From positions 1 to 64,000 of the forward strand of contig CANLQD010000010.1 in assembly GCA_947493175.1 (NCBI GenBank): DNA of 64,000 bases, written 5' to 3'. Position numbers and translations under genes: made by a program. The DNA is from an uncultured Flavobacteriaceae bacterium (GTDB lineage: Bacteria; Bacteroidota; Bacteroidia; Flavobacteriales; Flavobacteriaceae). Under the pieces are notes generated by a model. It was given only the letters and a program-made list of their open reading frames with translations, ran no database searches and had not been told where the DNA came from. Each line of letters begins with the position of its first letter. Positions within the stretch are counted from its first letter, which is position 1. This document shows, in pieces, positions 61,723 to 64,000 of the stretch.

Positions 61723-63550
61723 AATGAAATACAACACTATTGTTATCGGAGGAGGTTTGGCCGGGCTGACCGCTGGAGCCACGCTCTCAAAATTCGGCAA
61801 GAAAGTCCTTTTGCTAGAACAGCACTACAAGCCCGGAGGCTGTGCCACCACTTTCAAGCGAGGCGATTTCATTATTGAAGTCGGCCTGCATGAAATGAGC
61901 GGTATAGTGAAGAATGGCACAGTACCACAAATATTCGAGATGTTGAACGTGGATCAAGAAGTCGAACTACTGAAAGTACCCGAATTCTATGCTGCCTATT
62001 CAAATCGAGGAAAATTCGTATTCCCACATAGCTATGATGCCGCGACAAAGGCACTGATAGACAAATACCCAGAAGATGAAAAAGGCATCAAACGCTTTGT
62101 AAAATTGCTGGCAGGAATCCGAAAGGAAGGGGTAGGTCTACCTCGTTCGCCGGTAGTCCGAAAGCTCATTTATCCCCTGATGCCGCTGCTATACCCCAGT
62201 CTTGTAGAAGCAAATCGACATACGGTCGGATCCTGGCTTGATAAGTATATTAGCAACGAGAACGCAAAAATCGATCTGGTCGCCCACATCGCGTATTGGG
62301 GTGATGACCCGTATACGCTATCCATGTTCTACTATGGCATGCCTTTCTCCGGCTTTATCGAGAATGGGGGGCACTTCATCAAAGGTGGTTCCCAAAAGCT
62401 TTCTGACCATCTTGCAGCCTACATCGAAAAGCATGGTGGCACGGTGCTCTTAGGAAAAAAAGCAGAGAAGATCATCACGGAGAATGGTCGGGTGACAGGA
62501 GTCACCTTCCGTGATGCCTTCAATGAAGAGCTGGATGCTATCACTATTTCCTGTGACAATGTGGTGGCCAATTGTGCCATTCCCATAGTACCTGACCTGC
62601 TAGACGAGCCCTTTGCCAGCACCATGAAAGAAAAGATCGGTGGCAAAAACAATTCATGCTCACTTTTGTGCATGTACCTCGGTTTCAGTAAGGATGTGGA
62701 GGAATTCGGAGTGAAACACTACTCTAATGTCATCGAGGGTGATGATGTAAGATCCTTGAAAGACGTTAAGCCCAACCACGAGGGCGATTGGTCGAAACGC
62801 AGATTCATTTTTGTCGATTATGGTAAGGTAGATGCCCAACTGGCACCACCCGATAAATCAGAAGGAGTGATATGTACGGTCGACTATCTTCAAGACTGGG
62901 AAGGCCTGAACGAAGAAGCCTACAAGGCGAAGAAGGAAGAAGTGGCCCGAATCTTATTGGAGCGACTTGATAAACAATTCCCTGGAATACAGGAGTGCAT
63001 CGAGTACTACGAAGTGTCTACCTCTAAAACGATTAAGCGATACACCTCTAATCCGAGCGGATCGGTCTATGGTTATGCCCAGACCAAAGAGCAAACAGGT
63101 GACAAACGATTCAGGAACAATTTCTTGATCCCCAATCTGTACTTTGCCTCGGCATGGGCCTTTCCGGGTGGAGGATTCGAAGGAAGCATTACGGGAGGAT
63201 TCTTAGTCGCCTTGCAGATGAATAAAGATAAGATATGGTCAGCAGTTGATGATGAAAAATTCATTGACCAGCGAATCGTCCCATTCGTGGAGCGAAAGGA
63301 GATTGATGAAGGAACGCTGGAATTGAGCTTTGAAAGACCCGCCGATTCTTCAGTTCGAAATGGGGAGTATGCCTGTCTTAAGCTCATGGACCCGAAAGTG
63401 ATCGATTTGGATCTGCCCTATCGCTGGCTTCCCATTGTTTCTTCTGGCGAGGAAGAGGACATACGCTTTCATATCGCACGTGACGGCAGTAGTTTCGCTA
63501 AGAGTTGCGAGGTAATCAACAAAGGAGAAGAGGCCATGATATATGGATAA
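61715..63550 (+). CDS. CrtI-like FAD oxidoreductase with C-terminal ferredoxin-reductase-like piece
   Basis: A 611-residue protein. The N-terminal Rossmann motif GGGLAGLTAGATLSKFGKKVLLLEQ (about residues 9-33) and GGCATTF identify the phytoene desaturase/CrtISO-like family; the FAD-closing ASAWAFPGGGFEGSITGG lies near residue 480. The last about 95 residues (LELSFERP, GEYACLKLMDP, RWLPIVSS, IRFHIARDGSSF) look like the start of a ferredoxin-NADP reductase FAD domain that ends abruptly at MIYG. The substrate is unknown. Confidence 0.8.
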   Translation: MGKMKYNTIVIGGGLAGLTAGATLSKFGKKVLLLEQHYKPGGCATTFKRGDFIIEVGLHEMSGIVKNGTVPQIFEMLNVDQEVELLKVPEFYAAYSNRGKFVFPHSYDAATKALIDKYPEDEKGIKRFVKLLAGIRKEGVGLPRSPVVRKLIYPLMPLLYPSLVEANRHTVGSWLDKYISNENAKIDLVAHIAYWGDDPYTLSMFYYGMPFSGFIENGGHFIKGGSQKLSDHLAAYIEKHGGTVLLGKKAEKIITENGRVTGVTFRDAFNEELDAITISCDNVVANCAIPIVPDLLDEPFASTMKEKIGGKNNSCSLLCMYLGFSKDVEEFGVKHYSNVIEGDDVRSLKDVKPNHEGDWSKRRFIFVDYGKVDAQLAPPDKSEGVICTVDYLQDWEGLNEEAYKAKKEEVARILLERLDKQFPGIQECIEYYEVSTSKTIKRYTSNPSGSVYGYAQTKEQTGDKRFRNNFLIPNLYFASAWAFPGGGFEGSITGGFLVALQMNKDKIWSAVDDEKFIDQRIVPFVERKEIDEGTLELSFERPADSSVRNGEYACLKLMDPKVIDLDLPYRWLPIVSSGEEEDIRFHIARDGSSFAKSCEVINKGEEAMIYG

Positions 63551-63576
63551 TAGGTCTCTTGAGAAACAGAAGCACA

Positions 63577-64000
63577 ATGAGCAAAGTAAAAATCCCTGAT
63601 ACAATGACCGTGGCTGTTCTGAATGCGTATTCAGGCGCTGATGCCATAAGCATAGAGCAACGACCGATACCACGGCCAGGAAAGAACGAAGTGCTGGTCA
63701 AAGTAGCCTTCTCCCCGATAAACCCTTCCGATTTGGCCACGATAGAGGGTCACTATGGTTTTAATGACCCTACCCCTATCGTCCCCGGTGGAGAAGGTTC
63801 GGGACAAGTCATTGCTGCAGGGCCAGGAATGATGGCAAGTTACTTCCAAGGTAAACAGGTTGCCTGTACAGGTTGGGGCACAGGTGGAGGTGTTTGGTCG
63901 CAGTATGTGGTTAAAAGCGTTAAAGGAGGCGTATTGCCTTTGAGAAAGTCCTTGAGCTTGGATCAAGGAGCAATGTCTATCGTAAATCCGCTTACCGCCA
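63577..64000 (+). CDS. Zinc-independent MDR-family alcohol dehydrogenase/quinone reductase (partial)
   Basis: The first 141 residues of a medium-chain dehydrogenase, cut by the window edge. A GroES-like N-terminal domain with RPGKNEVLVKVAFSPINPSDLATIEGHYG and PGGEGSGQVIAAG, then the start of the Rossmann part. The pattern is that of quinone oxidoreductase or enoyl reductase types rather than zinc alcohol dehydrogenases. It starts 26 bases after the preceding gene and probably shares its operon. Confidence 0.8.
   Translation, partial: MSKVKIPDTMTVAVLNAYSGADAISIEQRPIPRPGKNEVLVKVAFSPINPSDLATIEGHYGFNDPTPIVPGGEGSGQVIAAGPGMMASYFQGKQVACTGWGTGGGVWSQYVVKSVKGGVLPLRKSLSLDQGAMSIVNPLTA

Overview
The window is a piece of a Bacteroidota chromosome, most likely a marine flavobacterium. 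Pointers are promoters of the TAnnTTTG type, little sign of Shine-Dalgarno sequences, many SPII lipoproteins, and families typical of the class (DUF6090, DUF4386, MlaEFD, polymer-forming/bactofilin-like proteins, LytTR regulators).

Positions 1 to about 30,350 are an AT-rich array of gene cassettes. Almost every gene points the same way. Genes are separated by imperfect palindromes of 55-210 bp that look like integron attC sites. Each site ends in CCGTT (often preceded by catagccga), and each cassette begins with GTT plus a private 6-11 base sequence. The exact reverse complement of that sequence, ending AAC, lies at the 3' end of the same cassette. These two ends meet only when the cassette is a circle, which is attC logic. 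No integron integrase lies in the window, so the stretch reads as a cluster of attC sites lacking an integrase, and it runs off the left edge. Cassettes carry membrane proteins, lipoproteins (one MlaD-like), four serine beta-lactamase-like hydrolases, a PIN toxin-antitoxin pair, regulators, a nitrilase, VOC, DinB, SRPBCC and NTF2-like proteins, RsgA and a GNAT. The array decays to the right: arms mutate, one cassette is truncated, and one gene is frameshifted.

The array is a target for mobile DNA. One complete IS110 element and two remnants of a second IS110-type element sit in the same spot of three attC sites, between the left R and L boxes. The complete element has a predicted bridge RNA whose loops match both the attC target and the element's own end. 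A GC-rich IS1182 element and a separate 99-bp element with the same terminal repeats sit at one identical base position, next to the CCG|TT recombination point of two other sites.

Positions 30,390 to 64,000 are ordinary chromosome with higher GC. The stretch 30.4-50 kb resembles a stress/dormancy island: L,D-transpeptidase, MlaEFD, AI-2E permease (frameshifted), TerB, APH-like kinase pair, bactofilin-like protein, tandem Usp, hydrolase, phosphoribosyltransferase, dodecin, PNPOx-like, PEP synthase, OmpA-like lipoprotein and PfkB. Nine palindromes of the form AATGA-N6-TCATT (Crp/Fnr geometry) lie in this stretch and out to 57.9 kb. Eight of them stand 22-23 bases from the T of a TAnnTTTG-like -7 element, so they look like activator sites centred near -41.5 of one regulon. 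One of them drives no gene but leads to a terminator, suggesting a small RNA. The region 48.3-51.6 kb is a DUF302/flavin reductase/M20/DUF1611 operon. The region 52.3-55.2 kb is an AraC regulator divergent from three SRPBCC genes and a secreted protein. The region 55.3-64 kb holds an ankyrin protein, a beheaded LytTR regulator, an SPFH protein, DUF4386/DUF6090 proteins, a CrtI-like oxidoreductase with a C-terminal flavoreductase-like piece, and a partial MDR dehydrogenase.
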